The position numbers and the translations under genes were made by a program. Source: Marisediminitalea oceani (GTDB lineage: Bacteria > Pseudomonadota > Gammaproteobacteria > Enterobacterales > Alteromonadaceae). Taken from it: a stretch of DNA of 64,000 bases. The stretch spans positions 62,001-126,000 of the forward strand of contig NZ_RCUA01000002.1 in the NCBI RefSeq assembly GCF_003731635.1. Direction: 5' to 3'. Shown one piece after another: positions 56,897 to 64,000 of this stretch. Below the pieces are notes generated by a model. The model saw only the letters and a program-made list of their open reading frames with translations, searched no databases and had not been told where the DNA came from. Position 1 is the stretch's first letter; each line of letters starts with the position of its first letter.

Positions 56897-57622
56897 TTAT
56901 TCCCTGGTATTATTTTCCTGTTTTAACTGCCGTAATCCTTCGTCAAACAGGGCAATTTTGGCCTCGAGATTTTCCGCTTCGGGCGAGAACGCAACATAGA
57001 TATCACTGATATGATTCACTTCACCTTTGCGAATAGCGTCCTGCGGTAGTTGCATAGCGGCCAGCGTATAAGAAGCCACAGCGTCGAACATAATGGCCAT
57101 ATGCACCTTGTTCTCCAGCAGCATATTGATAATCTGGCGCTGATTGGCCACCCTTACCTCTTTAAAGCGCTTGCGGTGAGCTTCATAGCTATCGCCATAT
57201 TCATAACCGGTAATCAGTGCGATATTTATGCCACCGGGAAATTTATCCACACTGGCATAGTTAAAGGTAGAGTCTTTGGGGTAATAAAATGACGCTTTAG
57301 CCTGGAACAACGGCTCGTTACCGAACACGAATCGTTGTAAGGTATTTTGTTGGAGTGTGACGTTGTACGCGCCATCTACCTGGCCATTTTCGGCCATCTT
57401 TAATGCCCTGGCATAGGGAACCGTAATAAACGAGGCGGTTGAGCCACTGTAAGAAAGTGCCTGCTCAATAATATTGCGCGACAGTCCGCTACCGTCCGCC
57501 ATGGCAAACGGCGGCCAGCTGTCTTCAGCAGCAAACGTAAATGTTTCACCAGCCATCACCCAGCGGGATAATAACAAACAAGTGATAGCCAGAATCCAAT
57601 GCTTTTTAATAGATGAATACAA
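56897..57622 (-). CDS. Periplasmic substrate-binding (SBP_bac_3-like) protein
   Basis: A 241-residue exported protein: signal peptide (cleavage after VMA, about 24), then a family-3-type binding fold with FTFAAEDSWPPFAMADGSGL and VPYARALKMAENGQVDGAYN, and a second lobe INIALITGYEYGDSY. No permease or ATPase lies nearby, so it resembles the stand-alone family found in Alteromonadales and Shewanella whose role is unclear. The start is a TTG with AAAGG 8 bases upstream. It is unrelated in position to the broken binding protein at 34516-35316. Confidence 0.75.
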   Translation of the reverse strand: MYSSIKKHWILAITCLLLSRWVMAGETFTFAAEDSWPPFAMADGSGLSRNIIEQALSYSGSTASFITVPYARALKMAENGQVDGAYNVTLQQNTLQRFVFGNEPLFQAKASFYYPKDSTFNYASVDKFPGGINIALITGYEYGDSYEAHRKRFKEVRVANQRQIINMLLENKVHMAIMFDAVASYTLAAMQLPQDAIRKGEVNHISDIYVAFSPEAENLEAKIALFDEGLRQLKQENNTRE

Positions 57623-57839
57623 GGGCTAAACCTTTAAATACAACAAGTAAAAACAAAGTGACATCGGGCCAGTCTTATTAAGAACACCGGCACCCCATTG
57701 CTATACTATCCCTATCTCATTGATAAAACATCATAAAAATGTAGTAATGTTGGCTCAACGACTCACATAAAAGCATGTATTGGTGGCGCTAATGCAGGCT
57801 GTAGCAACGCCTGCCATTGTCCAGGCTGGTTGTTAATTT

Positions 57840-58196
57840 TTATTTTTTAGCTTCTAACGGAAACACCTCAAAAGTCACTCCTTCGCCACCGGTTTGCATA
57901 AAATTGCGAATATTGGCGTGATCTGTGCCACCAGGATTGCCGAGTACATCGTCGCGATAATAACTGCCAAAAAGGGCCAGGGTTTGTTGGTTGGTTAGCC
58001 TGAGGTATTGCCCCAGAGCAAGCAGTTTGCAGGAACCATTGTTCTGATTTGCTTCATTCTCCACTTTTCCGTTGGTAAACGCCGTGGGCGTAAAAACGAA
58101 GTTTTCGTCGATGAAAGCAATCACATCATTAAAACTGATGTGTTCCGGTGCGGTGTTTAGTTGTTCGATAAGTGCTTGCTGATTGCTGTAAGTCAC
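57840..58196 (-). CDS. HopJ-like protein
   Basis: A 118-residue soluble protein matching the family named after Pseudomonas HopJ: ISFNDVIAFIDENFVFTPTAF, NGSCKLLALGQYLRLTNQQT, LALFGSYYRDDVLGNPGGTD and HANIRNFM. It is widespread in free-living gammaproteobacteria with no type III system, so the effector name is probably misleading; no secretion genes are present here. Function unknown. Confidence 0.82.
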   Translation of the reverse strand: MTYSNQQALIEQLNTAPEHISFNDVIAFIDENFVFTPTAFTNGKVENEANQNNGSCKLLALGQYLRLTNQQTLALFGSYYRDDVLGNPGGTDHANIRNFMQTGGEGVTFEVFPLEAKK

Positions 58197-58343
58197 TGCT
58201 GTCTCCTCTGAATAGTCACAAACCCTGATATTTTGCGCGCCATTAAACCAGAATCTGTCTGCGATACCTACCTTGAATTACTGATCAAAAGTACCCATCT
58301 GGCAGTACAGATACAGGTATACAAAGCTAATCCCACACGATCA

Positions 58344-58403
58344 GGCAATAGCAAAACAGGATTAGGCAGGCGGGAATAGCATTGCTTATTGCATACTATT
58401 GCC
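58344..58403. repeat. Inverted repeat upstream of the alcohol dehydrogenase gene
   Basis: GGCAATAG (58344-58351) and CTATTGCC (58396-58403) with further ATTGC copies between them, about 50 bases before the start codon; a possible regulator site. Confidence 0.4.
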
Positions 58404-58450
58404 TAGGCTAAAAAAGCACTTTTTTAAAAACTAAAGACAGAGGTAACACT

Positions 58451-59500
58451 ATGAAAACAGTTGGCTACGCTGCATTCTCAGACGATGCTCACATGAAACC
58501 ATATCATTTCGAGCGTCGTGATCTGCGCGCCAATGATGTTGCAATTGAAATTTTATATTGCGGTGTATGTCACTCAGATTTACACACGGTAAACGGTGAC
58601 TGGGGCCCGCAACCCTACCCTTTAATTCCGGGTCATGAAATTGTTGGTGTTGTTACCGCTATTGGTGACGATGTGAAAAACTACAAAGTGGGTCAGAACG
58701 TGGCGGTCGGCTGTATGGTAGACAGCTGTCAGGAATGTGACCAGTGTCACAATCATGAAGAGCAGTTCTGCCGTAACGGCATGACTCCCACCTACGGTGC
58801 TCCGGATCGTATCTCGGGTGAAACCACACAGGGCGGCTATTCCAAGCACATTGTAGTACGTGAAGAATTTGTTCTGAACGTACCAGAAGGCATGGATCTC
58901 GCGAAAACCGCACCAATTCTGTGTGCCGGTATCACTACCTTTTCTCCGCTGCGCACCTGGGGGGTTAAACAAGGCACTCGCGTTGGCGTAATTGGCCTGG
59001 GCGGTCTTGGTCATATGGCCGTTAAACTGGCTGCCGCCATGGGTGCAGAAGTAACAGCTATCAGCCGTTCTAACAAAAAAGAAGCCGAAGCTAAAGCCAT
59101 GGGCGCTAAGGGCATTCTGGTCTCTACCGACGAAGATGCAATGAAAGCCGCTGCGAACTCGTTCGATTTGATCATCGATACTGCTCCGGTGAAGCACGAT
59201 GTAGGGCAATATGCACCACTGCTGGATATCGACGGCACTATTGTTATTGTTGGTCAGGTTGGCCCGATGGAAGAACTGATGACACCACCTCTGGTAATGG
59301 GCCGTCGCCGTGTCGCGGGCTCATTAATTGGTGGTATCAAGGAAACTCAGGAAGTAATTGATTTCTGTGCAGAGCACGATATCTATCCTGACTGCGAAAT
59401 GATTAAAATGGACGAAATCAACGGTGCATTTGAAACCCTGGCTAAGGGCGATCTGGCGCACCGCTTCGTTATCGACATGGCGTCTCTGAGCGCCGAGTAA
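58451..59500 (+). CDS. Zinc-dependent NAD(P) alcohol dehydrogenase (YahK/AdhC-like)
   Basis: A 349-residue MDR-family enzyme: catalytic zinc ligands in CGVCHSDLH (Cys37, His39-region) and GHEIVG, structural zinc cluster DSCQECDQCHNHEEQFC (about 93-109), and nucleotide fold VIGLGGLGHMAVKLAAAMG (about 176-194). It reduces aldehydes or oxidises primary alcohols, as for E. coli YahK or plant cinnamyl-alcohol dehydrogenase-like enzymes. AGAGG lies 8 bases before the ATG. Followed by a bidirectional terminator. Confidence 0.9.
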   Translation: MKTVGYAAFSDDAHMKPYHFERRDLRANDVAIEILYCGVCHSDLHTVNGDWGPQPYPLIPGHEIVGVVTAIGDDVKNYKVGQNVAVGCMVDSCQECDQCHNHEEQFCRNGMTPTYGAPDRISGETTQGGYSKHIVVREEFVLNVPEGMDLAKTAPILCAGITTFSPLRTWGVKQGTRVGVIGLGGLGHMAVKLAAAMGAEVTAISRSNKKEAEAKAMGAKGILVSTDEDAMKAAANSFDLIIDTAPVKHDVGQYAPLLDIDGTIVIVGQVGPMEELMTPPLVMGRRRVAGSLIGGIKETQEVIDFCAEHDIYPDCEMIKMDEINGAFETLAKGDLAHRFVIDMASLSAE

Positions 59501-59523
59501 GCGTTTTTTACAGCAGCTCAATC

Positions 59524-59554
59524 AAAAAAGCAGCGCTTGGTGCGCTGCTTTTTT
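59524..59554. terminator. Bidirectional terminator between adh and gdhA
   Basis: AAAAAAGCAGCGC-TTGGT-GCGCTGCTTTTTT: perfect GC stem flanked by A- and T-runs. Confidence 0.92.
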
Positions 59555-59573
59555 ATGCGTGGTGTTAAAGGGA

Positions 59574-60914
59574 TTAAACACCCTGGGCCACCATAGCATT
59601 GGCAAGCTGCCTGAAGGCCGTGATATTAGCGCCTTTGGCATAATCGACCCTATCGTCTTCTTTACCTTCTTCGGCACAGCGGTCGTGTATATAGGTCATG
59701 ATAGCCTTAAGTTCATCATCGAGCCGGGCGAAGGTTTTACGCTCAAAAGCAGCATTTTGCGACATCTCCATACCCGACATTGCAACGCCCCCGGCATTAG
59801 CCGCTTTACCCGGTACAAACACAATACCAGCATCGGCGATCAACGTTTTGGCCTCATGGGTGGTAGGCATGTTGGCCCCTTCCAGTAAGTATTTACAATG
59901 ATTGCCTGCCAGGCGTTTAGCCGACGGCTCATCCAATTCATTCTGGGTAGCGCACGGCAAGGCCACATCGCAGGCGCAACCCCAGGGCTTTTCACCTTTG
60001 AACCAGCTACCACCGCGCTCATCGGCCAGCGCGGTAAGAATATTATCTTCGTTCATACGGTTTTCTATGGCCCAGCGTATGTCTGCGCTGCTCAGGCCTT
60101 CTTCCTTAATCAAACTACCGCGACTGTTAGATAAACTGATAACAGTGCCGCCCAGTTCTGCGGCTTTGAGCGCAGCATGCAACGCCACATTACCGGCACC
60201 CGAGATGGCTATCCGCTTCCCTTCAATCTCGTCATCGTGATGTTTAAGCACACACTGCAGCATATAAATTAAGCCAAAGCCGGTGGCTTCGGTACGCACA
60301 TGGCTACCACCAAAATCAATGTCTTTGCCGGTAAGGCTGCCGCCAAACTCGTTATGCATGCGCCGGTACTGGCCGTATAAAAAGCCAATCTCGCGGGCGC
60401 CTACATTAATGTCGCCTGCGGGTACGTCGGTGCGCGGGCCAATATGGCGCTGCAATTCCTGCATGAAAGCCTGACAAAAGCGCATGATTTCATTGTCGCT
60501 GCGACCTTTGGGATTAAACTCTGAGCCGCCTTTTGCACCGCCCATAGGCAGGCCGGTAAGCGCATTTTTAAACGACTGCTCAAAAGCCAGAAATTTCAGT
60601 ACCGATTCGTTAACCGTGGGATGAAAGCGTAAGCCGCCTTTATAAGGGCCAATAAGCCCACTGTGCTGCACCCGCCAGCCACGATTAACTTCTACTTCGC
60701 CCTTGTCGTTCATCCAGTGCACGGCAAAGTGCACTACCCGCTCCGGCTCACTCAGGCGTTTAAGCACGTTGTAGCGTTTGTAGTCAGCATGCGCGTTATA
60801 AATCGGCATTACATCGGCAGCGAGCTCTTTGGTGGCCTGTAAGAATTCCGGGTGGTGCGGGTACCGGTTTTCAATCCACTCGTTAAACTCGTCTAAATTC
60901 GATTTCGCTGTCAT
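59574..60914 (-). CDS. gdhA: NADP-type glutamate dehydrogenase
   Basis: A 446-residue enzyme matching E. coli GdhA (447 residues): FHPTVNESVLKFLAFEQSFK, PMGGAKGGSEFNPKGRSD with the catalytic Lys, RHIGPRTDVPAGDINVGARE, and the nucleotide fold RIAISGAGNVALHAALKAAE. It reductively aminates 2-oxoglutarate with ammonia. AAAGGA lies 5 bases before the ATG. Monocistronic. NADP specificity is inferred from similarity. Confidence 0.93.
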   Translation of the reverse strand: MTAKSNLDEFNEWIENRYPHHPEFLQATKELAADVMPIYNAHADYKRYNVLKRLSEPERVVHFAVHWMNDKGEVEVNRGWRVQHSGLIGPYKGGLRFHPTVNESVLKFLAFEQSFKNALTGLPMGGAKGGSEFNPKGRSDNEIMRFCQAFMQELQRHIGPRTDVPAGDINVGAREIGFLYGQYRRMHNEFGGSLTGKDIDFGGSHVRTEATGFGLIYMLQCVLKHHDDEIEGKRIAISGAGNVALHAALKAAELGGTVISLSNSRGSLIKEEGLSSADIRWAIENRMNEDNILTALADERGGSWFKGEKPWGCACDVALPCATQNELDEPSAKRLAGNHCKYLLEGANMPTTHEAKTLIADAGIVFVPGKAANAGGVAMSGMEMSQNAAFERKTFARLDDELKAIMTYIHDRCAEEGKEDDRVDYAKGANITAFRQLANAMVAQGV

Positions 60915-61157
60915 ACCAATCCTTTAAATAATACAAAACACCTGATTTGTACTGGTTTTTACCCGCGTATGATCATTTTTAAATGCTCTAATGGCTGATT
61001 TCATTTACTTTCTTTACCAAAAGACAGCGCTATTTATTTTTTTCCGGCAGCCTCTATGGATTGGCAGGCACACGTTTACCCCTTATACTTAAGGACTAAT
61101 TTTTCGACAGTTGTGAATGCACCGTTTCTCGCCGGGTATTTTGCAAGCAAAGTAGTG

Positions 61158-64000
61158 ATGATTGTGGTGCGTGCTTTGTCTATTTCTATACGCCTTTTAA
61201 AACCACTGGGCCTGCTCTGGCTCGGGGTATTTGCGTGCGCTGTAGTCCACGCCAGTGAGACCTCGTGGCAAACCCACGCGCAGCCGGTATTTCTTGCGCC
61301 GTTAGGCAACTCCACCCCGCTTGAAGGGCAGATTGATACCATACTGGAAGACCAGCAGGGTTTTATCTGGCTGGTTGCCGCCAACGGTTTATGGCGCTGG
61401 GATTCAAAATCACTGGTCCGCGCGCAATTTGAAGGCTTGGATAACGAAGCTCCCGCTCCTCAGGTAAACCATGGGTTTAGCGATACCAAAGGTCGTATCT
61501 GGATTGGCACCAGCAACGGCTTATTCCGACTCACTCCTGGCACAAGTTCGTTTACCGCTGTTGCGCCCGACCAGCTGCAGGACATAACCGTGCAGGCTGG
61601 CACAGTGGTTAGCTTGCCACACACTGACATCGTGATACTCGCCAGCGATCGTGCGCTCTATCAGTTTGATACGGCATCTGCGCAACTTGAACAGCTCCAC
61701 ATTGCGCCCGAGACACGGATCCACGCACTCCATATAAACCAGGCTAGTACGCTTTGGGTAGGTACAGACAAAGGTCTGTATCGAAGTGAACTGACCAATA
61801 GCAGGTTTGCATCACTGCAAGCTGAACCAGACTTTCCTGCGGGTATCAGGGTCAGCTCGATTACCACTACCACAGAGGAAAAGCTCGTGGTTGGCACCGC
61901 TGCCGAGGGCTTATTTGTTCAGTCTGAATCATCCGGTTTTAGCAACTACACACTCGCAGAGGATGACAGCCCGTGGCTGTTTACGGTGACAGAAATTCGC
62001 CCCGATGTATTACTGATTGGTACCTTTGGTGATGGGTTGATTGAGCTTAACTTAGCCAACCAGACAACACGCCGCTTCAGACACAATCGTTTATTACCGG
62101 CCAGCCTTAGCGATAATGACATCTGGTCGTTATTTCGCGACTCCACAGGATTGGTGTGGATTGGCAGTGGCGCAACGCTCAATGTTTATGATGCCGGCGA
62201 TGTTGCCGTTTCACATATTTTTGGTGACAGCGGGCAACCCGAGGGCCTGATGAATCGAAAGGTCCATTCAGTTCAGGCGATAGGAAATAAACTGATTGTG
62301 GGTTCCGGTGAACATGGGTTGGAGGAGTTCACTGCTGAACAAGGCACCACCCGGCAACTGTGGCAAAATGGTACTGATCCGGTAGAAACGTTAGTTGCCG
62401 ATCCGGCGGGAAATCTCTACGCCTCGGCTAATTTCGCGTCGGTGATTATCCCTCCAGGCAGTAAACAGCCATTACCGCTTAACGTAGATGGCAGAAACGC
62501 ATCAACCTTTACTACCGCTCTGGCACGCTCGTCTGAAGCTCTCTGGATAGGCGGCACCGATGGTTTATGGCAACAGCCTGCAACAGCGACTGAGCCTACC
62601 GTTCAGTTACTGCCCGAGCATTTTAGTGAGCGTCGCGTGGCATCACTGCTGGCAACACCCGATTCACTCTGGGTAGGCAGCTGGCAAGGGTTACTGCACG
62701 GCAGGCTTACTAATGGGTTACTTAACAGTGAAGATATCAAAGCGGTCAATCATCCACGCCTGGCACAACAATTTATTGCCGACTTATATGCCGATAGTCT
62801 CGGTCAGCTCTGGGTGGCAACCAGCGGCGCCGGATTGTTTGTGCACACTACCGATAACCGCTGGCTTGAATTTACTACTGCCGTCGGACTGCCCGGTGAT
62901 AATGTAATGGCCATCGCCGGTGAGAGTGATAAGCAGATATGGGTAGGCACGTCACGTGGCATTGCGGCCATTGATATTGAGCAAAAACTGCTGCGCGTAA
63001 TAACTGCCGGACCTGGTGCAGTAAACAGCCCCTACTCTCGTGCCGCGGCAACAATAACAGCAGCGGGTGATCTGGTGTTCGGCGGTAAAAATGGCCTGAC
63101 CATCATCACTCCGCAAGCATTACCCCGCCAGGAGCCCCCTTTATCCCTTAACTTTACGCAACTGGAAATAATTACCGCAGATAACCACAAGGTTCATCCG
63201 GCGACTACCCAGGCTCATATTGAAATCAGTGCGCTGCCCAAACGTATTTCTTTTGAATTTGTCGCGCTGGACTACCTTGATCCGGAACATTTGCAATACC
63301 GTTACCGCCTGGCAGGCAGTGAAAATAACTGGACCCAACTCGATGCCGATCACCGGATTGTGACGCTCACCGATCCGGCTCCGGGCGAGTACACACTGGA
63401 ACTGCAATATTCCGACAACGGCACCACCTGGCAAAGCACAACGCTTAGCCAGCGATTTACCGTGCTACCCGCGTGGTATCAGACTATCTATGCCAGCATG
63501 GCCAGCTTGTTATTGTTGGCCATAGCTATTTTTGTTTTACATCAGTTAGGTCTGCGCCATTACCGGCATCGCCAGAATGTGCTGGAGCAAAAAATTGCCG
63601 AGCGCACGGCTGAGCTGCTAACTGCTAATGAGAAACTCAGTGAACAGGCACTTGCCCTGGAAAAAGCCAGCTTAACTGACGCGCTGACCGGTTTACATAA
63701 CCGGCGTTTTTTAAACCAGAACATGCAGCGCGATGTCAGCCGAGTACATCGTTATTACAAAGACTGCGAAGCTACTAATACGCACCCCGATAATAATTCG
63801 GATATGTTATTTTTTATCATCGACCTGGATCATTTCAAACGGATTAACGATAACCATGGCCATCAGGCCGGTGATGCGGTGCTGGTAGAAACCCAAAAGC
63901 GGTTGTCGGCCATTTTCCGTGACAGTGATTATCTGGTGCGCTGGGGTGGCGAGGAGTTTCTGGCGGTGGTACAGGATACGCCCCGGGAAGAGGCTTACCT
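61158..64000 (+). CDS. Two-component-regulator-propeller sensor with GGDEF domain (partial)
   Basis: A membrane sensor-diguanylate cyclase cut by the right edge after 947 codons. Signal peptide (LGLLWLGVFACAVVHAS), then many propeller repeats of the type IWIGTSNGLFRL, LWVGTDKGLY, IWVGTSRGIA (about 45-660), a Y_Y_Y domain (about 680-770: YRYRLAGSENNWTQL), a membrane helix (about 775-800), a coiled coil, and GGDEF with LTDALTGLHNRRFLNQN, IDLDHFKRINDNHGHQAGD and the active-site GGEEF, so it should make cyclic di-GMP. The start is uncertain: ATG 61158 fits the signal peptide; an in-frame ATG at 61056 is possible. Confidence 0.88.
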   Translation, partial: MIVVRALSISIRLLKPLGLLWLGVFACAVVHASETSWQTHAQPVFLAPLGNSTPLEGQIDTILEDQQGFIWLVAANGLWRWDSKSLVRAQFEGLDNEAPAPQVNHGFSDTKGRIWIGTSNGLFRLTPGTSSFTAVAPDQLQDITVQAGTVVSLPHTDIVILASDRALYQFDTASAQLEQLHIAPETRIHALHINQASTLWVGTDKGLYRSELTNSRFASLQAEPDFPAGIRVSSITTTTEEKLVVGTAAEGLFVQSESSGFSNYTLAEDDSPWLFTVTEIRPDVLLIGTFGDGLIELNLANQTTRRFRHNRLLPASLSDNDIWSLFRDSTGLVWIGSGATLNVYDAGDVAVSHIFGDSGQPEGLMNRKVHSVQAIGNKLIVGSGEHGLEEFTAEQGTTRQLWQNGTDPVETLVADPAGNLYASANFASVIIPPGSKQPLPLNVDGRNASTFTTALARSSEALWIGGTDGLWQQPATATEPTVQLLPEHFSERRVASLLATPDSLWVGSWQGLLHGRLTNGLLNSEDIKAVNHPRLAQQFIADLYADSLGQLWVATSGAGLFVHTTDNRWLEFTTAVGLPGDNVMAIAGESDKQIWVGTSRGIAAIDIEQKLLRVITAGPGAVNSPYSRAAATITAAGDLVFGGKNGLTIITPQALPRQEPPLSLNFTQLEIITADNHKVHPATTQAHIEISALPKRISFEFVALDYLDPEHLQYRYRLAGSENNWTQLDADHRIVTLTDPAPGEYTLELQYSDNGTTWQSTTLSQRFTVLPAWYQTIYASMASLLLLAIAIFVLHQLGLRHYRHRQNVLEQKIAERTAELLTANEKLSEQALALEKASLTDALTGLHNRRFLNQNMQRDVSRVHRYYKDCEATNTHPDNNSDMLFFIIDLDHFKRINDNHGHQAGDAVLVETQKRLSAIFRDSDYLVRWGGEEFLAVVQDTPREEAY

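Noticed and set aside
57840..58196. Type III effector and hence a secretion system
   Set aside because: The family name derives from HopJ, but no secretion genes or chaperones are present and the family is common in free-living bacteria.
58622..59209. 195-codon open frame opposite the alcohol dehydrogenase
   Set aside because: Lies fully within a strongly conserved gene; no ribosome site or family.

Overview
The window looks like a chromosomal segment from a marine-type gammaproteobacterium of the Alteromonadales, probably Alteromonadaceae. The evidence is the balanced base composition, the protein families (DUF1328/YqhA stress-type membrane proteins, HopJ-like protein, TonB-dependent transport, GH2 and sucrose phosphorylase, propeller-GGDEF sensors) and the closeness of YbiT, Dld, YqhA and GdhA to enterobacterial homologues. 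I see no rRNA or tRNA genes, insertion sequences, prophage or CRISPR array. The species assignment is inference.

Layout. 1-4400: end of a YfbR-type 5'-nucleotidase, a DUF1328 protein with a tiny acidic lipoprotein, YqhA, a secreted endonuclease/phosphatase-like protein, a DUF1272 zinc-binding protein and a periplasmic TonB_C-domain protein. 4455-8555: a tightly overlapping minus-strand operon coding for a small secreted protein, an MlaA-like lipoprotein, an MMPL-type RND transporter and a PsiE-like membrane protein, which suggests envelope lipid transport. 8675-10750: BON-domain protein, unknown membrane protein and a remnant of a porin-like gene.

10754-19394 is the most interesting block: LysR and D-lactate dehydrogenase, then two PepSY membrane proteins (the second fused to a C-terminal [2Fe-2S] ferredoxin), an outer-membrane TonB receptor carrying the CxxxM and HxM copper-site motifs, and a RegB/RegA-like redox two-component pair. 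I read it as a possible copper (or other metal) uptake system with transmembrane electron delivery for metal reduction.

19525-32000: TPR protein, CadC-like regulator with TPRs, HpaI-type aldolase, S41 peptidase, a two-component system whose response regulator is frameshifted, an SDR lacking its catalytic Tyr/Lys, a penicillin-acylase-family lipoprotein and an MFS exporter. 31960-41863: KefG/KefB-like potassium efflux pair, a substrate-binding protein broken by one in-frame stop, AraC regulators, an acyl-CoA ligase, a BrxR/CapW-like WYL regulator and an amidohydrolase. 41866-43600 is an AT-rich patch of short unknown genes, one with integron-cassette-like flanks.

43708-64000: GST/LysR divergent pair, uracil-DNA-glycosylase-family protein, ABC-F protein YbiT, an RND efflux pump with its adaptor, sucrose phosphorylase with a LacI-type palindrome, a secreted GH2 beta-galactosidase, a substrate-binding protein, HopJ-like protein, zinc alcohol dehydrogenase, NADP-type glutamate dehydrogenase, and a propeller sensor-diguanylate cyclase cut by the right edge.
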